Made by a program: the position numbers and the translations under genes. From assembly GCA_023391415.1 (NCBI GenBank), contig JAEWAY010000012.1, positions 186,001 to 250,000 of the forward strand: 64,000 bases of DNA. The letters are read 5' to 3'. The stretch is from Bacteroidota bacterium. Its GTDB lineage: Bacteria > Bacteroidota > Bacteroidia > Cytophagales > Cytophagaceae. Shown in pieces: positions 25,235-34,514 of the stretch (the first letter of the stretch is position 1; each line of letters opens with the position of its first letter). A model generated the notes under the pieces. The model saw nothing but the letters and a program-made list of their open reading frames with translations, was not told the DNA's origin and made no database searches.

Positions 25235-26938
25235 TTAGAATCTTCTTCTCCGTCCTCCGGATGAAGAAGCGCCATTTTCACGTCTTCCGGCGATAGGCTT
25301 CTGATCAGTCGCTACCTGAAGATTCAGGCTCTGGTTTTTAAAGCGGGTATTGAACTCGGAAAGTAAGCCATCGGAATCTTTGGGGTTCACTTCAAAAAAA
25401 GTGGAACGCTTGCCAATTTCAATTCTTCCTACCCGCAAATCGGAATTGCCGCTGGTTTCATTCAATATGCCTAACAATTTGGCTGGATTCAGACCATCCT
25501 TAAAACCAAGATTGACTTCAAGCTTTACTTTACCGGAACTTCTTTCTCTTCCTTTAAGGCTTCTTTCTTTACCGGAGCTCCTGTCCTTGTCGCGTCCGCG
25601 ATCGTCACGAACATTTAGGTCCATGTCCGAAGCGTTTTGATAGTATTGAAGGAAACGATTGATTTCATAACTGATAAAGTGATTAATCAGGTCTTCCTTG
25701 TCAAATTGCTCCAGACGGGCGTATACGTCCGTCATGACGGATTTCAGTTGGTCTTCGTTAATTTCCGTCTTTTCGACTTTGTCCACAAAGTTTAAAATCT
25801 GCTTTTGGATGACTTCTTCCGCGTTGGGAAGCTGCATCTTGACAAATTCCCGCTGAATTTTCTTTTCAATCTGGTAAATCTTTTGCCGATCGCTTCTAGT
25901 CGTCAGCGCGATCGAAATACCCGTCTTGCCGGCTCTTCCGGTCCGACCGCTTCTATGCGTATAAGTTTCCGTATCGTCGGGGAGGTTGTAGTTGATGACA
26001 TGCGATAGATTGTTCACATCCAAGCCTCTGGCGGCGACGTCCGTGGCTACCAGCAGATTCAGGTTTTTGTCCCTGAACTTCTTCATCACCGAGTCGCGTT
26101 GCGCCTGAGACAAATCGCCATGCAGGGCGTCCGCGTTATAGCCATCTCTTGTGAGCTGATCCGCCACATCTTTGGTTTCTCTTCTCGTACGGCAAAAAAC
26201 AATACCGTATATTTCCGGATACAAGTCGGCCAGACGTTTTAGCGCGTTGTACCGATTTCTGTTTTCGATCAGGTAATAATGGTGTTCGACATTCTCGTTT
26301 CCGGTATTTTTTCTTCCCACGGCGATCTCTACCGGATCAACCATATAGTTCTGAGCGACCTCCATTACTTCTCGGGACATAGTCGCTGAAAACAACAAAG
26401 TCCGGCGATCTTCCGGCGTTTGACCGAGAATAAATTTAATATCCTCTTCAAAACCCATATCCAGCATTTCATCCGCTTCGTCCAGGACGAGCCACTGAAT
26501 ATTTGACAAGTCGACCTTGCGCCTCTTGATAAAGTCAGTCAGACGACCAGGGGTCGCGATCAGAATCTGAGGAGGGACCGAAATACTTCTGGATTGTTTC
26601 TCGATACTTTCTCCACCATAGACTGGTTCGATTTTTAGACCTTTGACATACTTTCCGTAATTGCGTATCTCATTGGAGATTTGCACGCACAACTCTCGGG
26701 TTGGCGCCAATACCAGGGCCTGAATTTTCTGTGTTGTCTTGTCAGCGAGTTGACATAAAGGCAGACCAAAAGCGGCGGTTTTTCCTGTGCCGGTCTGAGC
26801 AAGCGCGATAACATCACGGGATTCTTCCAACAAATAACCTACAACTTCCTTTTGGATTGGGGTTGGGGACTGAAAGCCTAGCTCTTCAATTCCTTTTAGG
26901 ACTTCTTCATTAAGTCCTAGTTCTTCAAATAATATCAT
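25235..26938 (-). CDS. DEAD-box RNA helicase, DeaD/CsdA-like, with DbpA RNA-binding domain
   Basis: 567 residues from the ATG at 26938. An upstream in-frame ATG at 26989 would fall inside the promoter element, so it is rejected. All helicase motifs are present: Q motif GFQSPTPIQ, Walker A AQTGTGKTAAF, Ia PTRELC, TPGRL, DEAD, SAT, ARGLD and HRSGRTGRAG. A DbpA-type RNA-binding domain follows (~455-535, KLEVNLGFKDGLNPAKLLGIL) and a basic Arg-rich tail ends in GGRRRRF. Such helicases help ribosome assembly and mRNA handling, often in the cold. Single-gene unit with its own promoter and terminator. Confidence 0.95.
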   Translation of the reverse strand: MILFEELGLNEEVLKGIEELGFQSPTPIQKEVVGYLLEESRDVIALAQTGTGKTAAFGLPLCQLADKTTQKIQALVLAPTRELCVQISNEIRNYGKYVKGLKIEPVYGGESIEKQSRSISVPPQILIATPGRLTDFIKRRKVDLSNIQWLVLDEADEMLDMGFEEDIKFILGQTPEDRRTLLFSATMSREVMEVAQNYMVDPVEIAVGRKNTGNENVEHHYYLIENRNRYNALKRLADLYPEIYGIVFCRTRRETKDVADQLTRDGYNADALHGDLSQAQRDSVMKKFRDKNLNLLVATDVAARGLDVNNLSHVINYNLPDDTETYTHRSGRTGRAGKTGISIALTTRSDRQKIYQIEKKIQREFVKMQLPNAEEVIQKQILNFVDKVEKTEINEDQLKSVMTDVYARLEQFDKEDLINHFISYEINRFLQYYQNASDMDLNVRDDRGRDKDRSSGKERSLKGRERSSGKVKLEVNLGFKDGLNPAKLLGILNETSGNSDLRVGRIEIGKRSTFFEVNPKDSDGLLSEFNTRFKNQSLNLQVATDQKPIAGRRENGASSSGGRRRRF

Positions 26939-26986
26939 ATATATCAGCTTTCCTAAAACAGGAAAAACAGACGTTAAAATTACCAG

Positions 26987-26994
26987 CAAAGGTA
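26987..26994 (-). promoter_or_regulatory. Bacteroidota -7 element TACCTTTG for the DEAD-box gene
   Basis: On the minus strand TACCTTTG matches TAnnTTTG exactly and lies 48 bp before the ATG at 26938, predicting a leader of about 40 nt. This supports the inner start. Confidence 0.55.
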
Positions 26995-27052
26995 ATCAAT
27001 TAACGCGGATACAAAAAACGAATGTGAACAACATCTGACAAAATCTGCATGA

Positions 27053-27697
27053 TCAGCATTTTCGTCCGGTATCCACATCGTCACAATCCGTTAAGCCCGG
27101 TTTATATTGATTTTCGGAACCCTGTTCCGGAGCGTTTTCGTATTGTTCGATAACGCGCCTCATTTTCAGGTTTTCGTCCAATAAAAGATCCCGTTCGGCG
27201 ACCGCTATGTCCCTCTCCTTTTTTAAGCGGGCTATCAGGTCCGAATCGCATTCCAACCGGATTTCACTGGAAACGTTTTCCTGCCTTTTGAGACTAAGCT
27301 GATCAGTAAGCATACTTTTCGCGTTGATATGAGCCGCCAGAAAATCCCTGATTTTGTTTTCCACCTGTTCATCTACCACACCGGTATAGGAAGGATACGA
27401 ATTGATCAACGCGCTGGTCAGATGATTGACTACTACAAGTTTTTTCTCATTATAAATCTTCGCGAGCTCTATGGGCACCAGTAAATGTTTGCCTTCGGAA
27501 GGACTAAAGGCGATATTGAGCAGTACGTCCAGAAATTGGACTTTCTTTTTCTTGGTATCGACAATTAATTCATCGATATAACCAACTCTTTGACCATTGG
27601 CTCCCACTACGATCCATCCGCGGACGTCGTTTTGCTTATCCGCCACTTTGTATTTAGTCGCTACAGCTCCGAGTTTCTTATATTTCCCTATTCGCAT
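27053..27697 (-). CDS. PRC-barrel domain protein
   Basis: 214 residues without signal peptide. A PRC-barrel occupies ~15-105: NDVRGWIVVGANGQRVGYIDELIVDTKKKKVQFLDVLL is the typical first half. The C-terminal half contains a coiled-coil segment (ARLKKERDIAVAERDLLLDENLKMRRVIEQYE) and ends in a Cys-containing tail (DCDDVDTGRKC). PRC-barrels occur in RimM and photosynthetic reaction centre H subunits; stand-alone versions have no fixed function. Gaps of 115 and 196 bp on either side suggest its own unit. Confidence 0.8.
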   Translation of the reverse strand: MRIGKYKKLGAVATKYKVADKQNDVRGWIVVGANGQRVGYIDELIVDTKKKKVQFLDVLLNIAFSPSEGKHLLVPIELAKIYNEKKLVVVNHLTSALINSYPSYTGVVDEQVENKIRDFLAAHINAKSMLTDQLSLKRQENVSSEIRLECDSDLIARLKKERDIAVAERDLLLDENLKMRRVIEQYENAPEQGSENQYKPGLTDCDDVDTGRKC

Positions 27698-27893
27698 CCG
27701 ATCCTCCTGTCCTGGTTTCTCTAGTTTTATAACATAAAAAAGCGGGGATTAATCCATTTTGAAGCTAAATTTCTTGAATATGAAGAACCGGCGATACAAT
27801 TACGAACTACTTCGGGAGCCAGATAATGAATGAAGAATCGTTCGATAATAAAAACAAGTGATTCGTCTTTCCCCTCGTGAAATTCACTAATCA

Positions 27894-28994
27894 TCAGGAA
27901 TAGTCTAGGATCAGCTCCGCTGTTTTTTCAGAGGCTCCGGGCTCCCCCATCAATTGGGTTAAGTCCTGGTAATCGTTTAGAACGCGTTCCCGATCGCTCC
28001 CCAGGGGGAGAATCGTACGAAGCTCCTCGATGACCCTGTCCGGATTAAAATCCGATTGAATAAGCTCTTTTACGACTTCCCGGCCCGAGATAAGGTTTAC
28101 CAGAGAAATATACGGTGTCTTGATAAGATTTTTCGCGATCGTGTAGGTAAAGGCGCTGGTCTTGTATACCACCACCTGGGGACAATGAAAAAGGGCTGTT
28201 TCCAGAGTGGCTGTGCCGGAAGTAGTGATGGACGCGTCGGCTACCGACAGCAAATTATAGGTGTTGTCTTTCAGAATCTGGATATTGGGACTGGTAAATC
28301 TTTCGTAAAGCTTTTCATCCAGATTATCAACCGCGGCTACGACAAACTGGATATTCGGCAATTGCCTCGCGATATCGTCCAGGCGGGTGCTCATGGCTTT
28401 GACCTCCTGCTGTCTGCTACCCGCCAAAACCGCTACCAGCGGCTCGTTTTGGGGAAAGCGCTCGCGAAAACCCGGCTCCGGTCGAAAGCTTTTGATGGCG
28501 TCAAGCAAGGGATTGCCTACATAGTCGACATTGTAGAAGTTGAACTTTTCAAAGAATTGCTTCTCGAATGGAAGAATCACAAACATGCGGTCAACCAGCT
28601 TTTTGATCGTATAAGCCCGCTTCTGGTTCCATGCCCATACCTTGGGAGATATGTAATAAAACACCTTGATTCCTTTTTCTTTGGCGTAACGGGCGATTTT
28701 CAGGTTAAATCCGGCGAAATCTACCAAGATGACCGCGTCCGGACGATAGTTGTCCAGGTCGTTTTTGACCATTTTGAGCGTGCTCGCTATTTTTCGAAGA
28801 TTCAAAAGAACCTCCGCGAAACCCATAAAGGAGATTTCACTGTAGCGCGTGGCCAGTTCTACACCAGCTTCGGCCATATGGTCGCCTCCTACGCCTCGTA
28901 TACTACTATGGGGCGACTTGGCCAGTAGGGCTCTGCTCAGGTTGCCGGCGTGCAGATCACCGGAACGTTCTCCCGCGATGATATAGTACCTCAT
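27894..28994 (-). CDS. lpxB: Lipid-A-disaccharide synthase
   Basis: 366 residues (family usually ~370-390). The enzyme joins UDP-2,3-diacylglucosamine and lipid X in lipid A synthesis at the inner membrane. The family pattern is visible from the N terminus: YYIIAGERSGDLHAGNL, SIRGVGGDHMAEAGVEL, MGFAEVLLNL, VDFAGFNLKIARYAKEKGIKVFYYISPKVWAW, YVGNPLLD, LAGSRQQEV, and TTSGTATLETALFHCPQVVVYK. It is 5 bp downstream of queD, in one apparent unit with the transporter genes. The membership of that unit is unusual, but each gene is intact. Confidence 0.96.
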   Translation of the reverse strand: MRYYIIAGERSGDLHAGNLSRALLAKSPHSSIRGVGGDHMAEAGVELATRYSEISFMGFAEVLLNLRKIASTLKMVKNDLDNYRPDAVILVDFAGFNLKIARYAKEKGIKVFYYISPKVWAWNQKRAYTIKKLVDRMFVILPFEKQFFEKFNFYNVDYVGNPLLDAIKSFRPEPGFRERFPQNEPLVAVLAGSRQQEVKAMSTRLDDIARQLPNIQFVVAAVDNLDEKLYERFTSPNIQILKDNTYNLLSVADASITTSGTATLETALFHCPQVVVYKTSAFTYTIAKNLIKTPYISLVNLISGREVVKELIQSDFNPDRVIEELRTILPLGSDRERVLNDYQDLTQLMGEPGASEKTAELILDYS

Positions 28995-28999
28995 AGTAA

Positions 29000-29413
29000 T
29001 CAGCCGAAATACTCCACGTAATTTCTTGGGGTTTCATACAACTTGACACAATGCAGCTCCGCTTCGGAAATGCCCTGAATCCGCGGCTGCAATATTTTCC
29101 AGATTTCAATGGCGAGATTTTCCGTACTGGCCATCTTGCCTTTCATAAAATCGACATCCAGGTTGAGATTCTTATGATCCAGCCTTTCAATCACGCTGGA
29201 TCGGATCAGCTTACTCAGTTTTTTCAGGTCTATGACGAAACCTGTATCAGGGTCCGGAGTCCCCCGCACGGTAACAATAAGCTCAAAATTGTGACCATGC
29301 CAGTTTTCATTGGCGCAGGGCCCAAATACTTCCTGGTTTTTTTCTTTTGACCAGTTGGGGTTATAAAGCTTGTGCGCCGCGTTAAAGTGCTCTTTCCTGG
29401 ATATATATATCAT
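29000..29413 (-). CDS. queD: 6-pyruvoyl-tetrahydropterin synthase / QueD-type protein
   Basis: 137 residues. Zinc ligands are the His in FNAAHKL (~15) and the pair in WHGHNFEL (~39-41). The catalytic Cys lies in VFGPCANENWHGHN (~32). Further family features are TGFVIDLKKLSKLI and LDHKNLN. QueD converts dihydroneopterin triphosphate to 6-carboxy-tetrahydropterin, the first committed step to queuosine and other 7-deazapurines. No other que genes are nearby. Its ATG directly follows the TAG of the permease gene, so translation is probably coupled. Confidence 0.93.
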   Translation of the reverse strand: MIYISRKEHFNAAHKLYNPNWSKEKNQEVFGPCANENWHGHNFELIVTVRGTPDPDTGFVIDLKKLSKLIRSSVIERLDHKNLNLDVDFMKGKMASTENLAIEIWKILQPRIQGISEAELHCVKLYETPRNYVEYFG

Positions 29414-30418
29414 CTAGCTAAAACGAAAATTCTTTTTTGTCAACAAATATACGAAGAATGGTATTCCCAAAAAGGATGTTATGATACCTATTGGTAAAGA
29501 AACATTGGCAAATATTATTTTCCCAACTGAATCACAGATAGATAAAAAAACTCCACCGGTAAAGACTGTATCCAGGACGATATGTTTATTGTGTACTCCC
29601 CAAATTCCTCTGACAAAATGAGGCACCATCAATCCGATAAAGCCGACCGGCCCGGCGACGGAGACGGCGAGCGCGGTGAGTAATGAGGAGCCCAGCAGGA
29701 TGTACCACCGCAGGCGATTGACATTGACGCCAAGGCTGGAGGCCCGGGAATCTCCCAGAAGCAATATGGTAAGCCCCGGACTCAGCAACGCGAAAAATAC
29801 GGCCAGTATCAGTAATCCCAGTCCAAGAAGCGGAATTTTGTCCCATGTAGCGCTTTCCAGACTCCCCATACTCCAGAATATGACTTTTTTCAATTTATTG
29901 TCGGAGGAATAGACATAAATCAACATGGTAGTCAGCGCTACTGTAAGAGAAGACAAGGCGACTCCCGCCAGTAGCAATCTGGCTGGCTGTAGTCCCCCGC
30001 GGTCATAGGCTATGGCGATCCCCGCGATGGTAATCAGGAAGGCTCCTGAAAAGGCCGCCGCCGCTGTGGAATAAGCGGAAATTGGCAATAGGGACGTTAT
30101 GCTCAGATAGCTTATATTGACCCCCAGGGAAGCCCCGGAAGCGGTACCCAGTATATATGGATCGGCCAGCGGATTATTGACCATCGCCTGCATCAGAAGC
30201 CCACTCAACGCGAGAGCCGCTCCCACGAGGAAGCCCAATATTATCCGAGGCATTCTCAAATGAAGAATAATATAGTCAATAGCCCGGTCTTTCGAAAAAT
30301 CGACCAGAGCTCTCCATACATCCCATGGAGTAGTATCTACAGAGCCCGCGCCGGCGCCAATCCACAAGGTAGCCAGCAAAGCTATGGGCCATAAAAAAAG
30401 GCGAGCGCTAGTTCGCAT
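29414..30418 (-). CDS. FecCD-family ABC transporter permease (iron-siderophore/cobalamin type)
   Basis: 334 residues from the ATG at 30418, which gives an 11-bp overlap with the upstream gene (an ATG 27 bp earlier is possible). About ten membrane helices. Family landmarks: LRMPRIILGFLVGAALALSGLLMQAMVNNPLADPYILGTASGASLG (first third), GVALSSL, and GPVGFIGLMVPHFVRG in the last third. It imports iron-siderophores, haem or vitamin B12 together with a periplasmic binding protein, which is the upstream gene. The matching ATPase subunit is not next to it within this window. Confidence 0.94.
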   Translation of the reverse strand: MRTSARLFLWPIALLATLWIGAGAGSVDTTPWDVWRALVDFSKDRAIDYIILHLRMPRIILGFLVGAALALSGLLMQAMVNNPLADPYILGTASGASLGVNISYLSITSLLPISAYSTAAAAFSGAFLITIAGIAIAYDRGGLQPARLLLAGVALSSLTVALTTMLIYVYSSDNKLKKVIFWSMGSLESATWDKIPLLGLGLLILAVFFALLSPGLTILLLGDSRASSLGVNVNRLRWYILLGSSLLTALAVSVAGPVGFIGLMVPHFVRGIWGVHNKHIVLDTVFTGGVFLSICDSVGKIIFANVSLPIGIITSFLGIPFFVYLLTKKNFRFS

Positions 30419-31283
30419 ATAACAGACGGTTGATCGCTTTGACACCTTCGGCTACCCTGGGACCTGGCTTGGATACCAGTTCCATGTCCATCGTATATAC
30501 CCGGCCTGACCTGAACGACTTTAATCCTGAAAGTTCGGGATACAGGCGTAGCATGGCGCTTGAGTCTACCCCAATGATCACGTCCGGATCAATCTTTAAT
30601 AGATACTCCCGCTGAAGTGTGGGAAAAGGATTGTCATACAACGCGTCGACGGCGTTCCGCCCTCCGGCCGCGTAGATCATGTCGCTGGCGTAACTGTTTA
30701 GACCATACGCGAAAATAGGCTCTTCCGATATCAGCAACAATACCGAAGGTCTTTGGATATGCTCCGGACGCCTTACTTCCGCGATCGCGTTTTCGAGGGA
30801 ATCAGCTATAATTCCAGCGCGTTCTTCCCTATCCAGCAGAGCTCCGAGACGCCGGGCGCTCTCCGGAATATCTTCCGGAGAATCGATACGCTGCATATAG
30901 ACCGGAAAGCCCAGTCCCTCCAGTTTTGCCACATCGTCCGCCGAAATCATTCCTTCTTTCGCCAGAATCAAATCGGGAGACAAGGTAAGTATCTTCTCAA
31001 AATCGACGGGATAATTGTTGATTAGTGGTTTGTCGAGTAGCCAGGCGGGAACGCTGTCGTAAAGAGTTCGGCCTATGATACGCTCTTTTTCCACAAATGT
31101 CGCTATCAGTTCCGTCACCGATGGAGTCAGGGAGAGTATCCGCGATGTTTCGCGGACGGTGATCGCCCTTCCCAGGTCGTCCGTAACGGATCGCCCGGCT
31201 TGCCGATCCTGTACGGTGGCGCAAGAAAACCCGATGTAAACCAGAATACCAAAGATTAAAGAATCAATACGCCCCTGCTTCAT
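30408..31283 (-). CDS. BtuF/FecB-like ABC transporter substrate-binding protein
   Basis: 291 residues. The N-terminal leader (LIFGILVYIGFSCATV) has a Cys at ~21, but the sequence before it does not match a standard lipobox, so lipid anchoring is uncertain. The fold is that of helical-backbone type III binding proteins: SRILSLTPSVTELIATFVEKERIIGRTLYDSVP, then FEKILTLSPDLILAKEG and a C-terminal KIDPDVIIGVD. This LSPDLI pattern is typical of BtuF and FecB. The ligand could be cobalamin or an iron chelate. Overlaps the permease gene by 11 bp. Confidence 0.9.
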   Translation of the reverse strand: MKQGRIDSLIFGILVYIGFSCATVQDRQAGRSVTDDLGRAITVRETSRILSLTPSVTELIATFVEKERIIGRTLYDSVPAWLLDKPLINNYPVDFEKILTLSPDLILAKEGMISADDVAKLEGLGFPVYMQRIDSPEDIPESARRLGALLDREERAGIIADSLENAIAEVRRPEHIQRPSVLLLISEEPIFAYGLNSYASDMIYAAGGRNAVDALYDNPFPTLQREYLLKIDPDVIIGVDSSAMLRLYPELSGLKSFRSGRVYTMDMELVSKPGPRVAEGVKAINRLLYAN

Positions 31284-31348
31284 TCATATTTTTTTGTAAA
31301 TTTAGGCCTTATTTTCTGAAACCAACAAAAAATTAAACATTAACGATC

Positions 31349-32314
31349 ATGATGGTAGTGACGGGGGCGGCCGGATTTATTGGCAGTTGTCTGATAGAAA
31401 AACTGAATCAGGAAAACTTCAACTACATTATCGCTGTTGACGATTTTTCGAGAGCGGATAAAAACAAAAATCTGGAAGGCAAGAAAATCCAGGCGAAAGT
31501 GGATAGAAAGGACTTTTTCAATTGGCTTGATCAAAACCATCATCTGGTGGAGTTTATTTTTCATCTCGGAGCCCGCACCGATACGACCGAATTCGACAAA
31601 GCCATCTTCGACGAGCTCAACCTAAATTATAGTAAATCCATATGGCGGTCCTGTGTTGACTACCAGATCCCTCTTATATACGCGTCCTCGGCGGCTACTT
31701 ACGGCAACGGTGAATTGGGCTATAAAGACGATGAAAATATTATTCCCCGCTTAAAGCCGTTAAACCCCTATGGCGAATCAAAAAACGACTTTGACATATG
31801 GGCGCTGGAACAGGAAAAGAAACCTTTCTTCTGGGCTGGCCTAAAGTTTTTCAATGTATACGGTCCCAATGAATACCATAAAGGCCGGATGGCCTCTGTC
31901 ATATTTCACGCCTACCATCAGATCAGGCAGACCGGAAGCATGAAGCTTTTCCGCTCCCACAAGGAGCAATTCAAGGACGGATGGCAAATGCGGGATTTTG
32001 TCTATGTAAAGGATGTATGCGAAGTAATCAGTTTTCTGACACACCGGCGCCGGGACTCGGGCATCTATAATCTTGGATGTGGCAAGGCCCGCTCGTTTAG
32101 CGACCTCGCCGGTAATGTGTTCAAAGCCATGAATAAGAAGGAAAAAATTGAATTTATTGACATCCCCCGGGATATCCGCGATACTTATCAATATTTTACC
32201 GAAGCGCCGATGAACAAGCTTACCCGGCTTGGCTATGACAAAGGTTTCAGATCTCTGGAAGATGGGATTCGGGACTATGTCGTAAACTATCTTAGTAAGG
32301 ACCTTTACTGGTAA
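31349..32314 (+). CDS. hldD: ADP-L-glycero-D-manno-heptose 6-epimerase
   Basis: 321 residues of the extended SDR family. NADP is bound by VVTGAAGFIGSCLIEKL (~3-19) and IIAVDDFSRADKNKNL. The catalytic Ser is in YASSAATYG (~112) and the YxxxK pair in NPYGESK (~137). FHLGARTDTTEFDKAIF, FKFFNVYGPNEYHKGRMASVIFHAY-like segments and DFVYVKDV are specific to HldD. It makes ADP-L-glycero-beta-D-manno-heptose for the LPS inner core. A second ATG follows the first directly. It diverges from the transporter unit 65 bp away. Confidence 0.95.
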   Translation: MMVVTGAAGFIGSCLIEKLNQENFNYIIAVDDFSRADKNKNLEGKKIQAKVDRKDFFNWLDQNHHLVEFIFHLGARTDTTEFDKAIFDELNLNYSKSIWRSCVDYQIPLIYASSAATYGNGELGYKDDENIIPRLKPLNPYGESKNDFDIWALEQEKKPFFWAGLKFFNVYGPNEYHKGRMASVIFHAYHQIRQTGSMKLFRSHKEQFKDGWQMRDFVYVKDVCEVISFLTHRRRDSGIYNLGCGKARSFSDLAGNVFKAMNKKEKIEFIDIPRDIRDTYQYFTEAPMNKLTRLGYDKGFRSLEDGIRDYVVNYLSKDLYW

Positions 32315-32376
32315 ATTGTTCCGATCGAGAGAATGGCAACCTTTTACGCTACTTTTACATCAAATAAACTGATTTT

Positions 32377-33615
32377 ATGACTCCCGAAACCATACTGCAT
32401 ATCATACTGATTATCCTCGTCGCGGATTTCGCGTTGGAAAAAACCCTGGATATCCTTAACCTGAAACATTCGAAAAAAGGCATACCTCAGGAACTGGACG
32501 GCCTTTATGACCACAATGAATACCAAAAGTCTATCTCCTATCAGCAGGCGAATACGGCCCTCGGCTTTTTGTCTTCAACATTTAACCTTGTCATTACGCT
32601 CGCGGTGCTCGCGACCGGTTTTTTTGGCGCGATCAGTTCCTGGATCGAAAGCTATATCAGCAATCCATTAATCGTTTCGCTGGCCTTTTTCGGGCTGATT
32701 CTTGTCATATCGGACATCGTCAACCTCCCATTTGGCATATACAAAACCTTTGTCATTGAACAAAAATTCGGCTTTAACAAAACTACTCCAGGCATATTTA
32801 TCGCCGATAAGATCAAAGCGCTGCTACTCTCCATCGTCATCGGCGGGATAGTAGCCGGAACACTTTTGTGGCTGATTCTTTTTATCGGACAAAGCTTCTG
32901 GATTTATTTCTGGTTTTTTATAAGCGCGCTTATCGTGCTGGTCAATATGTTTTATACATCCCTTATTGTGCCTTTATTCAATAAGCTCACGCCACTTGAG
33001 AGCGGCGAGTTGAGAGACGCGATCGAAGCGTACAGCGATAAGACCGGTTTCGCGCTCGACAACATATTTATTATTGACGGATCCAAACGATCAACCAAAG
33101 CCAACGCTTACTTTTCAGGTATTGGAAAGAAAAAGAAAATTGTTTTGTACGATACACTGGTAGCCAATCATTCCGCCGATGAACTGGTAGCCGTACTGGC
33201 GCATGAAGTGGGACATTTTAAGAAAAAACATATTTTGTCAGGCTTGTTTCTATCCATTATCCAGATGGGAATCGTCTTATTTATCCTGAGCTGGTTTGTA
33301 TTTAATCCCGAGATATCGAAAGCGCTGGGAAGCGATTCCTGGGCGGTGCATCTCAATCTGATCGCTTTTGGTATTTTGTTTACTCCCTTATCGGAGATTA
33401 TAGGGCTTTTTATGAATATGCTCAGCCGTAAAAACGAGTATGAAGCGGATGGGTACGCCGCGGAAACTTACGGAGCTACGCCACTAATGGCCGCGTTAAA
33501 GAAACTGTCGGTAAAGAACCTGTCCAACCTCAATCCGCATCCGGCCTACGTATTTATCCATTATTCACATCCGCCATTGTATCAGCGGCTGGCCCATCTG
33601 AGAAAGTTTGAATAA
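32377..33615 (+). CDS. M48 (Ste24-type) membrane metalloprotease
   Basis: 412 residues. The N-terminal half has about four to five membrane helices of the CAAX-protease N domain type (LNLKHSKKGIPQEL..., NLPFGIYKTFVIEQKFGFNKTTPGIFIADK). The zinc site is HEVGH (~277-281, LVAVLAHEVGHFKKKH) and the third ligand is in KNEYEADGYA (~352). This is the Ste24/HtpX-related group A architecture, a zinc protease with its active site in the membrane. Bacterial members probably take part in membrane-protein quality control; the substrate is unknown. 62 bp after hldD, with a strong shared terminator beyond. Confidence 0.93.
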   Translation: MTPETILHIILIILVADFALEKTLDILNLKHSKKGIPQELDGLYDHNEYQKSISYQQANTALGFLSSTFNLVITLAVLATGFFGAISSWIESYISNPLIVSLAFFGLILVISDIVNLPFGIYKTFVIEQKFGFNKTTPGIFIADKIKALLLSIVIGGIVAGTLLWLILFIGQSFWIYFWFFISALIVLVNMFYTSLIVPLFNKLTPLESGELRDAIEAYSDKTGFALDNIFIIDGSKRSTKANAYFSGIGKKKKIVLYDTLVANHSADELVAVLAHEVGHFKKKHILSGLFLSIIQMGIVLFILSWFVFNPEISKALGSDSWAVHLNLIAFGILFTPLSEIIGLFMNMLSRKNEYEADGYAAETYGATPLMAALKKLSVKNLSNLNPHPAYVFIHYSHPPLYQRLAHLRKFE

Positions 33616-33662
33616 AAATAAACGCCGGGAAAGAATTTATTTGTCGGAAACTGTTTAGCTAA

Positions 33663-33704
33663 AAAACAAGAGGCTGTCTTTTGAGTCAGCCTCTTGTTTT
33701 TTTA
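33663..33704. terminator. Bidirectional Rho-independent terminator
   Basis: Arms 33663-33676 and 33687-33700 (14 bp) with a 10-nt loop. It has A and T runs on both flanks, between the convergent M48 protease and lipoprotein genes. The plus-strand T run overlaps the stop codon of the lipoprotein gene. Confidence 0.92.
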
Positions 33705-34340
33705 AATGTTTTCAACAGAATACAATGAACTGCCATCTTTTAGTATGATGGAATTACCATCGTCATCGTATAGCGCGCAGTTGAAAGTAGCTAAAATCTC
33801 TATGTATGGTACCCAAAGAAGTGTACGCTCTGTAATAGAAACAATCTCAAAATCTGATTTTGTCTGATCTCCTTTAGAAGTCGACCATTCTTTTCCATCC
33901 TTGTCCCAAAAAACTATTTCTATACCATTTTTAGCACCAACAGAATAGTGGTAGTTAGCATTCATTACAAAATGTTTAAATGTTTCGAAATCCGGTCTCC
34001 CGCCTTCCTTTATAACTAACGTTCCCAAAGCTATATTAAAACTTTCTCCAGTCTCCGTATCGTGAGATCCGCTTCCGTAGATAAAAGTTGACTGAGATCC
34101 GCCGCTTCCGATATTCCCGCTGCTATTGGACGACATGTCGTATGACTCACTTCCGTCGTATACGGAATAATCGTATTTTACATCGTCTAGTGTAGCTCTG
34201 AAATAGAGAAGAGCTTCTTGGGTTTGCGGATTACCGTTCCCATTTTTAGAAGGTTCCTTGCCATCGTCTTTTTTGCATGACCATGTAAATAGGGCGGTAA
34301 ATGCCAAAAGACTGATTAATGAATAGTTTGCTTTGTTCAT
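33702..34340 (-). CDS. Putative surface lipoprotein
   Basis: 212 residues. The leader ends in FTWSC (Cys ~22), followed by KKDDGKE, which closely fits the lysine/acidic signal that sends lipoproteins to the cell surface in Bacteroidota. The mature region begins with a low-complexity Asn/Gly linker and continues as a beta-rich domain with Ser/Gly clusters (SSNSSGNIGSGGSQS). No family recognised. It stands alone, with AT-rich DNA upstream. Confidence 0.7.
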   Translation of the reverse strand: MNKANYSLISLLAFTALFTWSCKKDDGKEPSKNGNGNPQTQEALLYFRATLDDVKYDYSVYDGSESYDMSSNSSGNIGSGGSQSTFIYGSGSHDTETGESFNIALGTLVIKEGGRPDFETFKHFVMNANYHYSVGAKNGIEIVFWDKDGKEWSTSKGDQTKSDFEIVSITERTLLWVPYIEILATFNCALYDDDGNSIILKDGSSLYSVENI

Positions 34341-34514
34341 ATAAAATAATTAATTTTTAAGTTAGTCATACTAAATTATATAAATACTGTTCATTTATTT
34401 TCAAAAGTATAGAATTTATTTGAGGAAAACGCGTTTGCCTCCTATTGAAAATATCTGCAAAGTATCCTGTTCTTTTGTAAATTTATCGTTCAACAACTGT
34501 CGACCTAAGAGCCC

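Noticed and set aside
26939..26989. Upstream start of the DEAD-box gene
   Set aside because: It would lie over the -7 promoter element, and the added residues are not part of the helicase family.
28056..28928. Long open frame on the plus strand opposite lpxB
   Set aside because: It mirrors the codon structure of lpxB and has no recognisable domain. Similar antisense frames opposite dnaE, the PD40-OmpA gene and cvfB were dropped for the same reason.
30408..31283. Lipoprotein call for the BtuF-like protein
   Set aside because: A Cys is present near residue 21, but the preceding residues do not form a standard lipobox; left undecided.
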